Source: Gelidibacter gilvus
GTDB taxonomy: Bacteria > Bacteroidota > Bacteroidia > Flavobacteriales > Flavobacteriaceae
Reading direction: 5' to 3'
DNA length: 64,000 nucleotides
Assembly: GCF_004115975.1 (NCBI RefSeq)
Contig: NZ_SDDZ01000012.1
Span: forward strand, 1 to 64,000
Below the pieces are notes generated by a model, which was not told the origin of the DNA, searched no databases, and was given only the letters and a program-made list of their open reading frames with translations. Positions 63,613 through 64,000 of the stretch are shown piece after piece. Both the position numbers and the translations under genes were made by a program. Position 1 is the stretch's first letter. Each line of letters opens with the position of its first letter.

Positions 63613-63650
63613 AATACGATTTTTTTTGAATATTCAAGCATTGCTAAAAA

Positions 63651-64000
63651 TTATGCAACTTGTTCTTTGTGCTTTCCTTCATAAATTTCCTCAACCAATT
63701 TTGCATTGAACGCAGGTAAATCTTTAGGCGTTCTACTCGTTACCAAACCTTGGTCAACAACAACTTCTTCATCTACCCAATTGGCTCCTGCATTGATCAT
63801 ATCGGTCTTAATAGAGCTGTAAGAAGTGATTTTTCGGTCTTTCAACACATCAGCTTCTGCCAACAACCAAGGTCCGTGACAAATGGCACCAACTGGTTTA
63901 TGGTTTTCGAAGAATGATTTTATAAACCTTACCGCTTTAGAATTTTTTCTTAACGTGTCTGGGTTGATCAGACCGCCTGGTAGCATCAAAGCATTATAAT
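63651..64000 (-). CDS. DJ-1/PfpI-family protein, partial (cut by window edge)
   Basis: The minus-strand frame runs beyond the right edge; upstream codons read YNALMLPGGL, matching the YDALVLPGG start of the PfpI core. The nucleophile Cys is in AICHGPWLLAEADVL, and TSYSSIKTDMINAGANWVDE and SRTPKDLPAF follow. Members are glutamine-amidotransferase-like, often with glyoxalase or protease-like activity. The start lies outside the window, so a TTG at 63989 should not be taken as the start. Confidence 0.88.
   Translation of the reverse strand, partial: YNALMLPGGLINPDTLRKNSKAVRFIKSFFENHKPVGAICHGPWLLAEADVLKDRKITSYSSIKTDMINAGANWVDEEVVVDQGLVTSRTPKDLPAFNAKLVEEIYEGKHKEQVA

Overview
The window looks like a chromosome segment of a marine-type member of the Flavobacteriaceae (Bacteroidota). 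The DNA is AT-rich, several genes carry the Bacteroidota promoter box TAnnTTTG, Shine-Dalgarno sequences are weak, and one protein has a type IX secretion (T9SS) sorting domain. The dehydrogenase E1 is an alpha-beta fusion, and the housekeeping genes (mnmE, glmM, uvrA) read like that family. No rRNA, tRNA or CRISPR array was recognised.

The left half (about 1-30,200) is an accessory island. Positions 1-122 hold the end of an IS3-like insertion sequence that cuts off an AAA ATPase gene. Positions 1477-11302 form a defence cluster on the minus strand: a SIR2-HerA pair behind a type I restriction-modification locus (XRE regulator, hsdR, an HTH/nucleotidyltransferase pair, hsdM, hsdS). The HTH/nucleotidyltransferase pair overlaps hsdM and is preceded by two operator-like palindromes. 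Positions 11513-13053 hold a metallophosphoesterase and then a scar of an older mobile element: an intact 106-residue gene, a relaxase 3' stump and a frameshifted integrase stump.

Positions 13742-23451 hold the most interesting part, a candidate envelope-stress or conflict system. One plus-strand operon encodes a four-helix membrane coiled-coil protein, an exported von Willebrand A-like protein, an ECF-type sigma factor, a single-pass membrane protein that looks like its anti-sigma factor, an exported M48-like metalloprotease with TPR-like repeats, and a 1243-residue exported TPR-CHAT (caspase-like) protein. Two further genes follow, a small cysteine-containing protein and an exported HNH nuclease. 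All three transcription units are preceded by the same 29-bp two-block motif (GGGTTACC, 13 nt, GCTATWAA) at 30-35 nt from the ATG. I infer that this is the promoter of the encoded sigma factor, which would make the locus a self-amplifying regulon. Two related mobilisation segments in direct orientation flank the whole cassette.

Positions 23509-30104 are the backbone of an integrative mobilisable element: relaxase, MobC-like accessory protein, toprim primase-like protein, nine TTACCT iterons, a VapE-like helicase, a HTH/excisionase-like protein, a ParE/RelE toxin-antitoxin pair and a tyrosine integrase that abuts the 3' end of mnmE.

The right half (30,204-64,000) is ordinary chromosome: tRNA modification (mnmE), a TlpA-like thioredoxin lipoprotein, a rhomboid protease, an acyltransferase, a class V aminotransferase, glmM, an ACP phosphodiesterase-like protein, a tricorn-like protease, a two-component system, a T9SS substrate, uvrA, a LOG protein, a large exported M1-like protein without the zinc motif, an S9 peptidase, a fused 2-oxo acid dehydrogenase E1, a DoxX protein and small conserved genes. 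Its intergenic spaces carry several short tandem and dispersed repeats.
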